Notes: generated by a model not told the origin, from the sequence alone. 64,000 nt of DNA from Salinirubrum litoreum (GCF_020567425.1 NZ_JAJCVJ010000003.1:248001-312000), one strand, 5' to 3'. Counted from the first letter of the stretch, positions 1 to 8,725 are shown. Program-made: numbers and translations.

Positions 1-792
1 CATGACGTACCGGCCGGTCGGCGTGAGCACACGCCGGTAGGCACGCATCGGGTGCGAACCTGCCGTATCGACGATGAGGTCGTACTGCGTCCCGGCGGTG
101 GTGACGTCGGTCGTCGTGTAGTCGACGACGTGGTCCGCACCGATCGAGCGGACCAGGTCCGCCTTCGCGGTGCTGCACACTCCGGTCACCTCTGCACCGA
201 GGTACTTCGCGATCTGTACCGCGAACGTCCCGACGCCACCCGAGGCACCGTTGATCAAGACGTGTTCGCCGGCCTGTAACTGGCCGGCGTCGCGGAGTGC
301 CTGGAGGGCAGCGACGGCAGACGTCGGTATCGTAGCAGCCATCTCGAAGGGGACGGACGCCGGTTTCCTGACCAGTGCGGTCGCCGGGACGCAGACGTAC
401 TCGGCGAAGCCACCGAAGCCGTGTTCCGAGAGGTCGGCGAGCACCGCATCACCCACCACGAAGCCGGTGACGTTCCGGCCGACTGCCTCGACGCTCCCCG
501 CGACGTCGACACCGACCGTCGGGAACTTCGGTCGTCGGTAGCCGCCGTAGACGAGTCGGACGAGGAGCGGCGACCCGCGCATGAGGTGCCAGTCACCGAC
601 ACCGACCGACGCGGCGACGACGCGGACAAGCACCTCGTCGTCGTCCGGCACGGGCTTCTCGACAGTCGTGAACGACAGGACCTCGGGTCCGCCGTACGTC
701 AACTGGACGATCGCGTGCATCCGGGTCTCTTCGATGTCGGGGGCTTCCGATATCGCGGTGTCGGGGGTCGGCTGGAATTCGTCCGCCGCCAT
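1..792 (-). CDS. NAD(P)-dependent MDR oxidoreductase (quinone reductase type), 3' end cut off
   Basis: The gene is cut by the left edge, so only residues 1-264 are visible. It is a medium-chain dehydrogenase/reductase. The GroES-like N-terminal domain contains VGVDVAGSVEAVG, and the Rossmann domain has the dinucleotide loop GASGGVG at about residues 182-188. No structural zinc cysteine cluster is visible, which fits the zinc-independent quinone oxidoreductase branch; NADPH and a small enone or quinone are the likely substrates. The first ATG is used. A second Met at residue 25 (position 720, MHAIVQ) aligns better with the usual start of this family and may be the true one. The start overlaps the stop of a 53-codon ORF just upstream. 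Confidence 0.88.
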   Translation of the reverse strand, partial: MAADEFQPTPDTAISEAPDIEETRMHAIVQLTYGGPEVLSFTTVEKPVPDDDEVLVRVVAASVGVGDWHLMRGSPLLVRLVYGGYRRPKFPTVGVDVAGSVEAVGRNVTGFVVGDAVLADLSEHGFGGFAEYVCVPATALVRKPASVPFEMAATIPTSAVAALQALRDAGQLQAGEHVLINGASGGVGTFAVQIAKYLGAEVTGVCSTAKADLVRSIGADHVVDYTTTDVTTAGTQYDLIVDTAGSHPMRAYRRVLTPTGRYVM

Positions 793-953
793 CACGCCAC
801 CTCCGGCGTCGCCGGGTTCTGTGCGCTGATTCCTCGGACCAGCGGGGACAAGATCAGGACCATCTCGCCGCCGACGGCAGTCACACTGTTCGATACGCTC
901 CGGACGCGACGCGACTGGTGCGTCCCGCACACTTCGGCTGTCGTGGTTGCCAT
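792..953 (-). CDS. possible 53-residue ORF upstream of the MDR reductase
   Basis: An open frame of 53 codons starts MATTTAEVC. Its TGA stop overlaps the ATG of the downstream dehydrogenase (TGATG), the arrangement seen for translationally coupled archaeal genes. There is no recognisable domain and composition is unremarkable. It could be a leader peptide or a chance ORF; the overlap is the only argument for it. Confidence 0.2.
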   Translation of the reverse strand: MATTTAEVCGTHQSRRVRSVSNSVTAVGGEMVLILSPLVRGISAQNPATPEVA

Positions 954-1223
954 TGATACACCTCTGGAGTCCGTCTGAACGATTCCGAGGGGCTGAAGCG
1001 CCGAGAAACAGCGATTCGGTCACTGGGGACCGTCGGAACGGAATGAGATTCACTGACGCGCCCAGAGAGCATAATCGTTTCCGCGAAGTCGTCGGTGACC
1101 CGACCGACCGTCGCTCTCGGGCAGTGAGTCCAGGCCGCGGTCGACGGGACGCCCCGACGTCGAGATCGTCTGCTGGGTCCTCCCGGCGGAACGGTCACGT
1201 TCTCGGGACGCCTCTCCACTCGG

Positions 1224-1808
1224 ATGAGTCGTACACCACACGATACCGATCTTCCGGAGCAGTCGTCCGACACCGACTCCTCGACGACCGAGTACCCGCG
1301 CACTGTCGTCGATTCGTCGACCGGGGCCAGTATCACGTTCCGCGAACGGGGCACCGACGACCGAGGGTCCTATCTGGTGATGGACGGCGTCCTCCCGCCG
1401 GGAGTCGGCAGTGGCCCGGCCCGCATCCACCCGCGCGCCGAGGCAGTGTCCGAGGTGATCGAGGGCCGTGCCGTCGTCACGATACGTGACGAGGAGACGG
1501 TACTGTTACCCGGCGAGTCGGTCGCCATCGCCGCAGGCGACCCACACACGATCCGCAACTGGGACGATGCGTCTCTCGTCGTGCGGACGACACTGCGGCC
1601 ACCCGGCGAGTTCGAATCCGCGATCCGGGGGCTGTACGGACTCGGCGCTGGCGGTCGACCGGACCTGCTCGGCGTCGCCGCAGTGCTGTATCACCACCGG
1701 GAAGACGTTCAGATCGCGGCACTGCCCTGGAGGGTGCAACGCCCGGTGTTACGTCTCCTCACAGCAGTCGCCGGCGTCCTCGGCCGTGACCCGTCGGCGG
1801 ACCGCTGA
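1224..1808 (+). CDS. cupin-domain protein
   Basis: A 194-residue soluble protein with one cupin beta-barrel at about residues 30-130. Cupin motif 1 is visible as ARIHPRAEAVSEVIEG and motif 2 as LPGESVAIAAGDPHTIRN, giving His and Glu side chains suitable for one metal ion. The C-terminal 60 residues are helical (LYGLGAGGRPDLLGVAAVLY), a region often attached to cupins of unknown substrate in haloarchaea. It lies upstream of a membrane protein on the same strand with a 92-base gap. A cupin enzyme or small-molecule sensor is likely; the substrate cannot be told. Confidence 0.85.
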   Translation: MSRTPHDTDLPEQSSDTDSSTTEYPRTVVDSSTGASITFRERGTDDRGSYLVMDGVLPPGVGSGPARIHPRAEAVSEVIEGRAVVTIRDEETVLLPGESVAIAAGDPHTIRNWDDASLVVRTTLRPPGEFESAIRGLYGLGAGGRPDLLGVAAVLYHHREDVQIAALPWRVQRPVLRLLTAVAGVLGRDPSADR

Positions 1809-1900
1809 GTCGCTCACGAGCGTCCGGGCCTGGGCTCTCGGGGACCGATACGGCGCAGGTTAAGCTCTCTGGCGTCGATACAGTCTCTCGTGGTGACCTA

Positions 1901-2602
1901 ATGGCCTCTGCGAGTGGTGTGGCAGTGGGGGGTACCGAACCGTCTGTCCGGACGAACAGGTGGAATCTACGACGGATCGGCGGTATCGCCGCCCTGACCG
2001 AAGCAGCGATCTACGTCGCGGGGATCCTCTACTTCCTGGTCGTGCTGGACTACGCGAACGTGTCCGGGCCGCTCCAGCAGGTAGAACTGTTCGTCGCCAA
2101 CCAGACGAGTCTGTACGCGATGAATCTCCTCATCTACGTCGTCTTCGGTGCCGTCCTCGTCGCACTGGTTCTGGCACTGCACGACCGACTGAAGACCGGT
2201 GCACCTACGTTGATGCAGGCGGCGACCGCGTTCGGGTTGATCTGGGCCGGTCTCGTGATCGCCAGCGGGATGATCGCCAACGTCGGCACGGGCGTCGTCG
2301 TCGACCTCTACGCGACCGATCCGACACAGGCGGCGGCCACCTGGACGGCGATCGGTCCGGTCGTCGACGGACTGGGCGGCGGGAACGAGGTGGTCGGCGG
2401 GATCTGGACCCTGCTCGTGAGCGTCGCAGCCCTGCGCGGGAAACTGCTCCCCAGCCTGCTGAACTACGTCGGGATCGTGGTAGGTGCGGCGGGCATCGTC
2501 TCTGCTGTCCCGGCGTTCGGTGAGATCGGCGGGGCCGTCTTCGGTCTGACGCAGATCGTCTGGTTCGTGGGGCTCGGTATCGTCCTGTTGCGGACGAAGT
2601 GA
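1901..2602 (+). CDS. DUF4386-like multi-pass membrane protein
   Basis: A 233-residue integral membrane protein. Six hydrophobic segments are visible at roughly residues 28-52, 70-95, 108-132, 150-175, 180-203 and 208-230. The loop with the TSLYAMNLLIY and EVVGGIWTLLVS segments is like the DUF4386 family of unknown function. It follows the cupin gene on the same strand; co-transcription is possible. No catalytic motif is seen, so the role is unknown. Confidence 0.8.
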   Translation: MASASGVAVGGTEPSVRTNRWNLRRIGGIAALTEAAIYVAGILYFLVVLDYANVSGPLQQVELFVANQTSLYAMNLLIYVVFGAVLVALVLALHDRLKTGAPTLMQAATAFGLIWAGLVIASGMIANVGTGVVVDLYATDPTQAAATWTAIGPVVDGLGGGNEVVGGIWTLLVSVAALRGKLLPSLLNYVGIVVGAAGIVSAVPAFGEIGGAVFGLTQIVWFVGLGIVLLRTK

Positions 2603-2827
2603 AGAGGAGAGCCTGAATCCCGTCGATCAGTGCTTCGGTCCCTGTGCTGTCAAACGTGAGTCAGCACGCTCAGTCGCACAGCTCCGCATCGTAGGCGGAG
2701 TCTGCACAGTTCTGTTCATGTGGTCGCGGTACGCGGGGTCGGCGGACCAGTCCTGATTCAGGATCTCGGTTGCCGCCGAGAAGTTCGTGCCGTCCGTGTA
2801 CGAGAGGGGGTTCTCCGGCCGCGCGGA

Positions 2828-3475
2828 CTACTCCTCGCGTGTCAGTCCCAGTGTGCGTGCGGTCGGGAGTGACCATCCGTAGACGAGGGCTGCGACGCGC
2901 GTTCCGACGACCACCGCCGCACAGATCGCCGCAGCGGTACCACCCGACCAACCGGCGGTCGTGACGAGCCAGTACGCGCTCCCGCCGAGCACTGCGCAAC
3001 TGGCGTAGAAGTCGCCCAGCAAGATGAACGGGGACCGGTCGAGGAGGATGTCGGCGACCGCACCACCGCCGACTGCGTTGATCGTCGCGATGGCGACGAC
3101 ACCGAACGCGGGGATACCGGCCTGCGTGGCGACGATGGCACCCGTGGTGGTAAACGCCGCGAGGCCGATCGCGTCCGACACTTGTGTCAGTGGATGCTCG
3201 TCGGCCGACTCGAGTGCGGCACTGACCACGACTGCGAGGCTCACGCCGACGACGCCGAGTGCGATCTCGACAGGCGAACTGAGCGCGAGCGGAATTCGCG
3301 TGACCAGCAGATCGCGGGTCATCCCGCCGGCGAACGCCGTGGCGAGGCCGACTACCGTGACGCCGAAGACGTCGAAGTTCTCACGGATCGCTTTCGTCGC
3401 GCCGACCAGCGCGAAGGCGACGAGTCCGACGGTGTTCATCACGGCGAACGGGGTTCCGAGGAACGCCTGGGTCAC
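2828..3475 (-). CDS. trimeric intracellular cation channel (TRIC/UPF0126, YicG-like) family membrane protein
   Basis: A 215-residue membrane protein with two repeats of three transmembrane helices. It carries the TRIC/UPF0126 signatures AFALVGATKA and GGMTRDLL in the first repeat and VGGGAVADILL in the second. Prokaryotic homologues form trimeric potassium-type cation channels. The GTG start at 3475 gives the usual family length of about 205-215. A longer in-frame reading to an ATG near 3620 would add a hydrophilic stretch and overlap the promoter of the divergent SRPBCC gene, so it was not used. Confidence 0.85.
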   Translation of the reverse strand: MTQAFLGTPFAVMNTVGLVAFALVGATKAIRENFDVFGVTVVGLATAFAGGMTRDLLVTRIPLALSSPVEIALGVVGVSLAVVVSAALESADEHPLTQVSDAIGLAAFTTTGAIVATQAGIPAFGVVAIATINAVGGGAVADILLDRSPFILLGDFYASCAVLGGSAYWLVTTAGWSGGTAAAICAAVVVGTRVAALVYGWSLPTARTLGLTREE

Positions 3476-3620
3476 AGCACGAAAGGTGAACGAGGCGTCT
3501 GATGAGCGCTTCGTCTTCGATCTGTCCGTCCGCGTTTCGACACGCTCGCGCCCGGCGAGGTCGTCGACGCCAGTCGTGGTACTGGACGGGATTTTTGCTC
3601 GAGCCACGCCAAAGTATAGC

Positions 3621-4313
3621 ATGAGCCCCACGTCCACACGCCGCGACGCTGGCCGCCGCGTCTCGTCGAGTCTTCTGGCCCGCGCTCTGCTCCTCGTCAC
3701 ACTGCTGGCAGGGTATCTCGCGGTCCGGCCCTGGCTGAACAACTGGGGAGCGTCGGCGGCTGAGACCCGTCGGTCGCTCCCCGGCGACGACCTCGTTCCC
3801 GACCCGAACTACCAGACGACGCGGGCGATCACGATCGATGCTCCACCTGAGCGGGTCTGGCCGTGGCTCGTCCAACTGGGGAAGGGGAGAGGCGGCTTGT
3901 ACAGTTACGACTGGCTCGACGTCGTGTTCGGTATCCTCGACGGCCCGAGTGCAGACGAGATCGAGCCTGCGTATCAGCGACTCGGCGTCGAGGAGACGAT
4001 TCCGCTCGGCGGGGACGGTGAGGGACTCCTCGTGAAGGCTGTCCAGACAGAGCGTGCACTCGTCACCGTCCCGGAGCGTCTGCCCGAGGGGACGCTGACG
4101 TGGGTGTTCGTCCTCGAACCGCTGAGCGGTGGCCGGACCCGACTGCTCACGCGGAACCGTGGTTCGATCCCTCGGTCACCGAGATGGGTGGCGCTGGTGG
4201 CCGTGATCGAACCGGCGGCCTTCCTCATGACGCGGAAGATGTTGCTCGGGATCAAGCGTCGCGCAGAGCGTCACCGGGTGGACGCAGACGGGTCGGAGGA
4301 GCCGCACCCGTAG
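3621..4313 (+). CDS. SRPBCC-fold protein with N-terminal membrane anchor
   Basis: A 230-residue protein. Residues 14-35 form one hydrophobic segment (LLARALLLVTLLAGYLAV) and the rest is a START/SRPBCC ligand-binding fold beginning ITIDAPPERVWPWLVQLG, a typical opening for this family. A second hydrophobic stretch, VALVAVIEPAAFLM, lies near residue 205. The ligand is unknown. The start at 3621 follows an AT-rich box (aaagtatag). The last 43 bases overlap the 3' end of the convergent polB2 gene, so the two transcripts are antisense to each other there. Confidence 0.8.
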   Translation: MSPTSTRRDAGRRVSSSLLARALLLVTLLAGYLAVRPWLNNWGASAAETRRSLPGDDLVPDPNYQTTRAITIDAPPERVWPWLVQLGKGRGGLYSYDWLDVVFGILDGPSADEIEPAYQRLGVEETIPLGGDGEGLLVKAVQTERALVTVPERLPEGTLTWVFVLEPLSGGRTRLLTRNRGSIPRSPRWVALVAVIEPAAFLMTRKMLLGIKRRAERHRVDADGSEEPHP

Positions 4314-6421
4314 CTCTCGACCGAGACCTGTGTGGTCTCCGCGAGGGCGGCCCGAACGTCGTCGCGTCCCCACCCGAGCGGTGCGAGTATCGAACTCGTC
4401 GCCCGAACCGCCAGCTCGGTGTAGAACGCCGCGTCGTAGCGGTCGGCCGCCCCGGGGAGAGCGACCCGCGCCTGCCCGCGTGCCTCGTCGTTCACCACGA
4501 CGTACTCGACGTACTGGCCGGGCTGGAGGTTCCACGCCGCCGCCGCCCGTTCGAGCGCGGCGACCGTCCGCGTCCGGTGGGTGTACGCCTCGGGCGGCTT
4601 CGAGACGCGCTGGTCGATCACCAAGTCGTCGGTCGGCACGTCGCCGCGTTCGAGTTCTCCGAGTCGCCGCCGAAGCCGGTCACACACCGCCGCTGGCGAG
4701 CGTGTCCGATCGAACACTCGGAGCAGGTCGGTCTGGACGTCGACGACCCAGTCGGGCGTCGAGCGCTGGCGTGCCTCGATCCCTCGTAGCTTGTAGGCGT
4801 CCAGTCCCGCCGCCTCGGGGTCGGCGTCCGCCCGCCGGCCGAAGTACTTCGTCAGCGCCCCCGCCTCGCTCTCACGCTGGGGGACGAACGCACACCAGTC
4901 GAACCGTCCCTCGTAGTCGAGGCGGACGTCGGCACGGTCGCTGATTTCGGCGGCGACCGTCTCCAGGTCGGTCTGCTCGCGATCGGGCATCGCCGTGATC
5001 CAGAGGCTGTCGACGATACCGTGGAGGACACGCCAGCCGTGTGCCTCGAAGCGGTCTTTCGCGGTGAGGATCAGTTCTCTCGCGTAGGCGTTGATCGCCT
5101 CGTGACACTCGATCCGGCCGTACTTCGCGTTCGCGAAGCCCTGATAGCCGAAACACGAGACGAGGATCCACTTCAGCGCCGCCGAGCGGCCCTCGAGTCG
5201 CTCGCGCGTCTCGGGGTCGTCGGTCTCGCGGAGGTCGGCCTTGATGGCTTCGCGGTCGTCGATGATCGGGGCGAGCACGTCCGGGAGCACCCCGGGGTCG
5301 TCACAGATCGCGTAGCCGAGACCGGGGACGTCGTCGCGGTCGTGACACCCACACCGGATCGTCTCGGGTGAGATGTTGCGCGTCCGGATGATGTTCGGGT
5401 ACAGCGACGCGAAGTCGAGTTCGTGGACGTCCTCGTGGACCCCGACTGCGGGGGCGAACGTGAACCCGCCGCGATCCGCGTCGTGGAGCGTCCGCGCCGA
5501 CTTGAACAGTTCCGGTCGCCACGACCGCCACGGCGTGAGGACGCCCCTGTCGTGTGCCTCGCGGATCTGGATCGCCGTCAGGACGGTGCCGATGGAGGCC
5601 CACGCGAGTTCTTGCAGTGGGCGGCCCGAGCGTGCGACGAGGTCGAGACAACCCGCGAGGTTCGTCTCGTGGAGCAGGAACGTGTTGCGTCGGTCGACGA
5701 TCGCTCGCCCGGGGAGCGTGTAGCGCGCCGGCGAGTGCCCCACCTGCCCGTAGCTCTCGTACGTCGAGGCACTCGCCACCTGTTCGTAGCCCGGTCGCCG
5801 GCCCAGTTCGTACGCGCTCAGCGGCCTGTCGCTCGCGGCGAACAGCGTGGGGAGCAGTTCGGCCGACGAGCAGACCAGCACGTCCGGGTCGGCCTCGTGG
5901 ACACGACTCGCCACCCGTCGGGCGACGTCGGCGGGCGTGCCGGTGAGCGTCTCGTCGGCGACCGTCGTCTCGTCGAGGGGGTCGTCCCCGGTCGTCACCC
6001 GCCGTGGCGCGGACAGTTCGAGCGTCGTCGGCGCTCGATCCGGCGTCGGATCGGTGCCCGTCTCCAGACAGTAGCGGAACTGCGGGTCGAAGTCCACGTC
6101 GAAACACCGATACTGGCCGGGCCGACCCTGCTGGGCGACCTGTCGAGCCAGTCGGTCGACCGCGTCGGGTGTCCGCGTGTCGATCCGGAGGACCTCCCGT
6201 TCGCTCTCGCGGTAGCCCGTCCGCCAGCGTTCCGTCGAGGTGTCGACGACCGCGGGATGGCCGGTGAGCCACCCCCGAAGGTCGGCGAAGGAACCGTCGA
6301 GATCCGAGGCCGGCGTGACGTACCACCGTGGATGATACGCCCGCGTCCGGGACTCCACACCCGTCTCGGTCAGGTGCCACTCGCGGGCGAGGCCATCGTC
6401 GGGGAAGTCGACGGTGTACAT
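4271..6421 (-). CDS. polB2: B-family DNA polymerase PolB2, exonuclease residues and one motif-C Asp missing
   Basis: A 716-residue archaeal B-family polymerase of the PolB2 type, shorter than replicative PolB1/PolB3. Polymerase motif A is intact (DFASLYPNII). Motif B has the conserved Lys followed by ILVSCFGYQG. Motif C reads GIVDSLW, so only the second of the two usual aspartates of the DTD motif is present. In the N-terminal half the exonuclease positions are degenerate: the Exo I stretch reads LELSAP and the Exo II stretch DPDVLVCSSAE, without the normal acidic and Asn/Asp residues, so proofreading is unlikely. It is the last gene of a three-gene operon with a RadA-like protein. Crenarchaeal PolB2 (Dpo2) acts in damage tolerance, and the same role is inferred here. 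Start MYTVDF lies 14 bases after the previous stop. Confidence 0.92.
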   Translation of the reverse strand: MYTVDFPDDGLAREWHLTETGVESRTRAYHPRWYVTPASDLDGSFADLRGWLTGHPAVVDTSTERWRTGYRESEREVLRIDTRTPDAVDRLARQVAQQGRPGQYRCFDVDFDPQFRYCLETGTDPTPDRAPTTLELSAPRRVTTGDDPLDETTVADETLTGTPADVARRVASRVHEADPDVLVCSSAELLPTLFAASDRPLSAYELGRRPGYEQVASASTYESYGQVGHSPARYTLPGRAIVDRRNTFLLHETNLAGCLDLVARSGRPLQELAWASIGTVLTAIQIREAHDRGVLTPWRSWRPELFKSARTLHDADRGGFTFAPAVGVHEDVHELDFASLYPNIIRTRNISPETIRCGCHDRDDVPGLGYAICDDPGVLPDVLAPIIDDREAIKADLRETDDPETRERLEGRSAALKWILVSCFGYQGFANAKYGRIECHEAINAYARELILTAKDRFEAHGWRVLHGIVDSLWITAMPDREQTDLETVAAEISDRADVRLDYEGRFDWCAFVPQRESEAGALTKYFGRRADADPEAAGLDAYKLRGIEARQRSTPDWVVDVQTDLLRVFDRTRSPAAVCDRLRRRLGELERGDVPTDDLVIDQRVSKPPEAYTHRTRTVAALERAAAAWNLQPGQYVEYVVVNDEARGQARVALPGAADRYDAAFYTELAVRATSSILAPLGWGRDDVRAALAETTQVSVESYGCGSSDPSASTR

Positions 6422-6435
6422 CCGACTGGACCGGG

Positions 6436-6717
6436 CTACTCGGCTCCGTGCTCGTCGTTCAGGTGCGTCTCCAGTGCGTCGAGTCGCTCGTCGAGTTCCT
6501 GCCGTTCCCGTTCCTGTGCGAGCAGCATCGACAGGAGGACGGCCTCCATCGCGTCGGGTGGGTTCTGGAACCCGCCGGCGTCGGCGTAGCCGTGGGCGTG
6601 TTCCCACAGCGCCTCGTAGGCGTCGCGGTCGCGTCGCCGGAGCGCCCGCTCGAAGTCCGCCCACTCGTCGCGCGTCGCCCGCAGGCGGTCGCGGTAGGTC
6701 GGCGTCGTTCGGCCCAT
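6436..6717 (-). CDS. small helical protein of the polB2 operon
   Basis: A 93-residue acidic and Arg-rich protein, almost entirely alpha-helical by composition, with a coiled-coil-like C-terminus (ERERQELDERLDALETHL). I know no named domain for it. Its ATG overlaps the stop of the upstream RadA-like gene by one base, and polB2 begins 14 bases after it, so all three should be made from one mRNA. An adaptor between the polymerase and the RadA-like protein is an inference from position only. Confidence 0.82.
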   Translation of the reverse strand: MGRTTPTYRDRLRATRDEWADFERALRRRDRDAYEALWEHAHGYADAGGFQNPPDAMEAVLLSMLLAQERERQELDERLDALETHLNDEHGAE

Positions 6718-7424
6718 CAGGCGGACACCTCCACGGTCGGGCCGCTCTGTGCGTACAGTGGCTCGCGCTCGGCGAGGACCGTCTCCCAGTACGCGAGTGT
6801 CGTCTGCACCCAGCCGTCACCACGGTCGTACACCAGCGTCTCCTGCTCGCCGCGTTCGACGTCGCGGAACTGCGGCCCGAACTGCGTCTGTGTGAGTTCG
6901 AGGTGGTGGTCGGCGAGGCGTTCGAGCGGCGCGGAGAACTCGTCACGCCGGGAGCGCGTCACGAGGACCGTGAGGTCGTGCTCACGGACGAGACCCCGGA
7001 GTTCGGCGAGCGCCCGGCAGAACACCTCGTGGTCGTCACGGGCGAGTTCGCCGTCGCGGTAGTGGGTGTCGAGTCCGGGGAGCGTGCAGACGACCGGCTC
7101 TCTGTCGCCTGTGAGCCGGTCGCCGAGCGTCCGCAGCAACTGGAGGTGCTGGTTGGTCGTGAACGCCCGGGCGACCTGCAGGCGGTCGAGGACGCGCGGT
7201 GCGGGCGCGATCTCGTGCAGACCGTCCGTCCGGGCGTGTCTCCCGTTGCCGATCCAGTAGCCCTCGCTCTCGCCGTCCGCGCCGGCGAGGAGGATACGGT
7301 CGAGCGTGAGCGTCTGGACTGCCCCGGTCGTGTTCGTGTCGGCGTCGAGGAGTGTGATCCCCGGATCGAGATCCGGGAGCGTCGGCGTCGCCGCCGGGCC
7401 GGCGGTCGTCTGTGTGAGGTGCAT
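6717..7424 (-). CDS. RadA/RecA-fold protein lacking a P-loop, first gene of the polB2 operon
   Basis: A 235-residue protein with RadA-like landmarks but a broken nucleotide site. Where Walker A is expected the sequence reads DADTNTTGAVQT with no GKT/S. The segments VARAFTTNQHLQLL and VVCTLPGLDTHYRD correspond to the RadA VARAYN-type and Walker B regions, and TVLVTRSRRDEF to the strand after Walker B. Inactivated RadA paralogs beside PolB2 are a known archaeal association. ATG at 7424 is chosen because a TATA-like box lies about 27-30 bases upstream, fitting a leaderless transcript. Loading the polymerase at damaged DNA, by analogy to bacterial ImuA, is inferred. Confidence 0.78.
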   Translation of the reverse strand: MHLTQTTAGPAATPTLPDLDPGITLLDADTNTTGAVQTLTLDRILLAGADGESEGYWIGNGRHARTDGLHEIAPAPRVLDRLQVARAFTTNQHLQLLRTLGDRLTGDREPVVCTLPGLDTHYRDGELARDDHEVFCRALAELRGLVREHDLTVLVTRSRRDEFSAPLERLADHHLELTQTQFGPQFRDVERGEQETLVYDRGDGWVQTTLAYWETVLAEREPLYAQSGPTVEVSA

Positions 7425-7448
7425 CGTACCACCGACTAACAGACGGGT

Positions 7449-7458
7449 GTCAAAAGAC
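7449..7458 (-). promoter_or_regulatory. TATA box of the RadA-like/polB2 operon
   Basis: On the minus strand the box reads TCTTTTGACA and is centred about 30 bases before the ATG at 7424, the expected distance for a leaderless haloarchaeal transcript. No other promoter-like box is visible before the next two genes, which are coupled by a 1-base overlap and a 14-base gap. Confidence 0.45.
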
Positions 7459-7459
7459 G

Positions 7460-7840
7460 TGAGCCACGGATGCGGTGTGAAACTGAAACTACCCGAGTCA
7501 GGCCCAATCACGCGTGGTGCGTGACCCTCCGGACGGCGCGTGCTCGCAACGACGATTCACGGGCGAGACGCTCGTTCGGGGACGTTCTCGGCGCTCTCGC
7601 GGTCGGCCGGTCGAGGTGTCGGCGGCGCGGGTCGTCGGGCGGGCGAGCGACCGGAAGCGGCGGTGAAGGTGAACGTCGCTCGTCGATGATCGTGAGCCCA
7701 GTCGAAGAAGTCGGAGGTGTTCGTCGGCCAGAAACGCGAGGCGTGTCTGGCGGAGACGGGCACGCAGTGCCCGGTAGCAGGTGGGCTACCTCTGGACTGG
7801 AGAGACCGTCGGTATCGTCTCGCTCACCCGGAATCCGGCG
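7460..7840. other. intergenic stretch, nothing recognisable
   Basis: About 460 bases separate the polB2 operon from the Bat-type regulator. Open frames exist on both strands, but they are Arg/Ser/Pro-rich like antisense shadows and show no domain or hydrophobic segment. The end near 7842-7852 holds a TATA-like catatttaact that probably serves the next gene. No tRNA or repeat was seen. Confidence 0.5.
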
Positions 7841-7885
7841 TACATATTTAACTGACCCTCCGGCAAAGGTAGGGTAGTTCGAGGG

Positions 7886-8611
7886 GTGTCAACGATCCTC
7901 CGAATCAAGTTCCAAACCGTGCCGTCCGGGATCATCGCCGGTCTCGAGTCCACCATCCCGGAAGTGAGAGAGATCAGCTACGAGAACATCTTCTACGCGA
8001 GTGACGGAGACTGGATCGAGTCGCTCACGGTCACTTCGCGAACGTCGTTCGATCCGGCGTCGGTGGTCGAGTCACTCTCGCGCGTAGAACTGTTCCATCA
8101 CCAGAGAACGGGAGTCGACTCCACCGACGGGACGACCCACCGTCTCACGATCGTCGCACACGAACCGTACCCGTTCCTGCTGGGGGTGATCCTGCGGGGG
8201 AGAGCGCTCCCGAACCGACTCGAACTCCGTGACGGGGTGCTGACTGGGGTGGTCACGGTCAAGGAGTGGGCCGACTTCCGGGCCCTCGCAGACACCATCG
8301 AAGAACAGTTCGGTCGGTTCGAACTGCTGAGCGTGAATCAGGCCGACACGATCGGTGCGCCGCTGGGGTCCGGGCAACTCAACCGGGTGCTCCGTGACGA
8401 ACTCACCGAAGAACAACTGACGGTCCTCCGGACTGCACACCGACTCGGGTACTTCGACGTCCCACGAGGTGCCTCTGCGGACGACATCGCATCTGAACTC
8501 GACATCGCACAGTCCACGCTGAGCGAGCGACTCCGACTCGCCGAAGGCCGACTGTTCGACCTGATGTTCTCTGCGGGGAGCGGCAGTTCTGCCGACGACG
8601 GCGAGGAGTGA
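7886..8611 (+). CDS. Bat-type HTH transcriptional regulator upstream of the peptide transporter
   Basis: A 241-residue regulator of the haloarchaeal Bat/HTH_10 kind. The N-terminal 150 residues form a sensor-like alpha/beta region. The C-terminus has the HTH_10 landmarks LTEEQLTVLRTAHRLGYFDVPR and then IASELDIAQSTLSERLRLAE. The start codon is GTG, about 34 bases after a TATA-like catatttaac. It sits immediately upstream of, and on the same strand as, the ABC importer at 8800-14792 and is its best candidate regulator. Confidence 0.87.
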   Translation: MSTILRIKFQTVPSGIIAGLESTIPEVREISYENIFYASDGDWIESLTVTSRTSFDPASVVESLSRVELFHHQRTGVDSTDGTTHRLTIVAHEPYPFLLGVILRGRALPNRLELRDGVLTGVVTVKEWADFRALADTIEEQFGRFELLSVNQADTIGAPLGSGQLNRVLRDELTEEQLTVLRTAHRLGYFDVPRGASADDIASELDIAQSTLSERLRLAEGRLFDLMFSAGSGSSADDGEE

Positions 8612-8725
8612 CTCCCGTTCGAGGACGCTCTCTCGTGCCCGAGCGAGAGACACCGAAGGTCGACCACGTCACGCTCGGTGACGGACCGACTCGTCTCCCG
8701 GCTGAACCGGGTCCATCCGGGGTAG

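Noticed and set aside
3024-3620. Long in-frame upstream extension of the SRPBCC gene
   Set aside because: It is antisense to the TRIC gene and has Ala/Thr/Ser-rich shadow composition. A TATA-like box and ATG occur at 3621.
4271-6946. An 891-residue reading of polB2 extending over the small helical gene
   Set aside because: The extra N-terminal part is an out-of-frame reading of the two upstream genes; MYTVDF is the sensible start.
7470-7877. 135-residue plus-strand ORF in the gap before the Bat-type regulator
   Set aside because: It is Arg/Ser/Gly-rich with no domain, no hydrophobic segment and no promoter in place, and overlaps opposing ORFs of equal quality.
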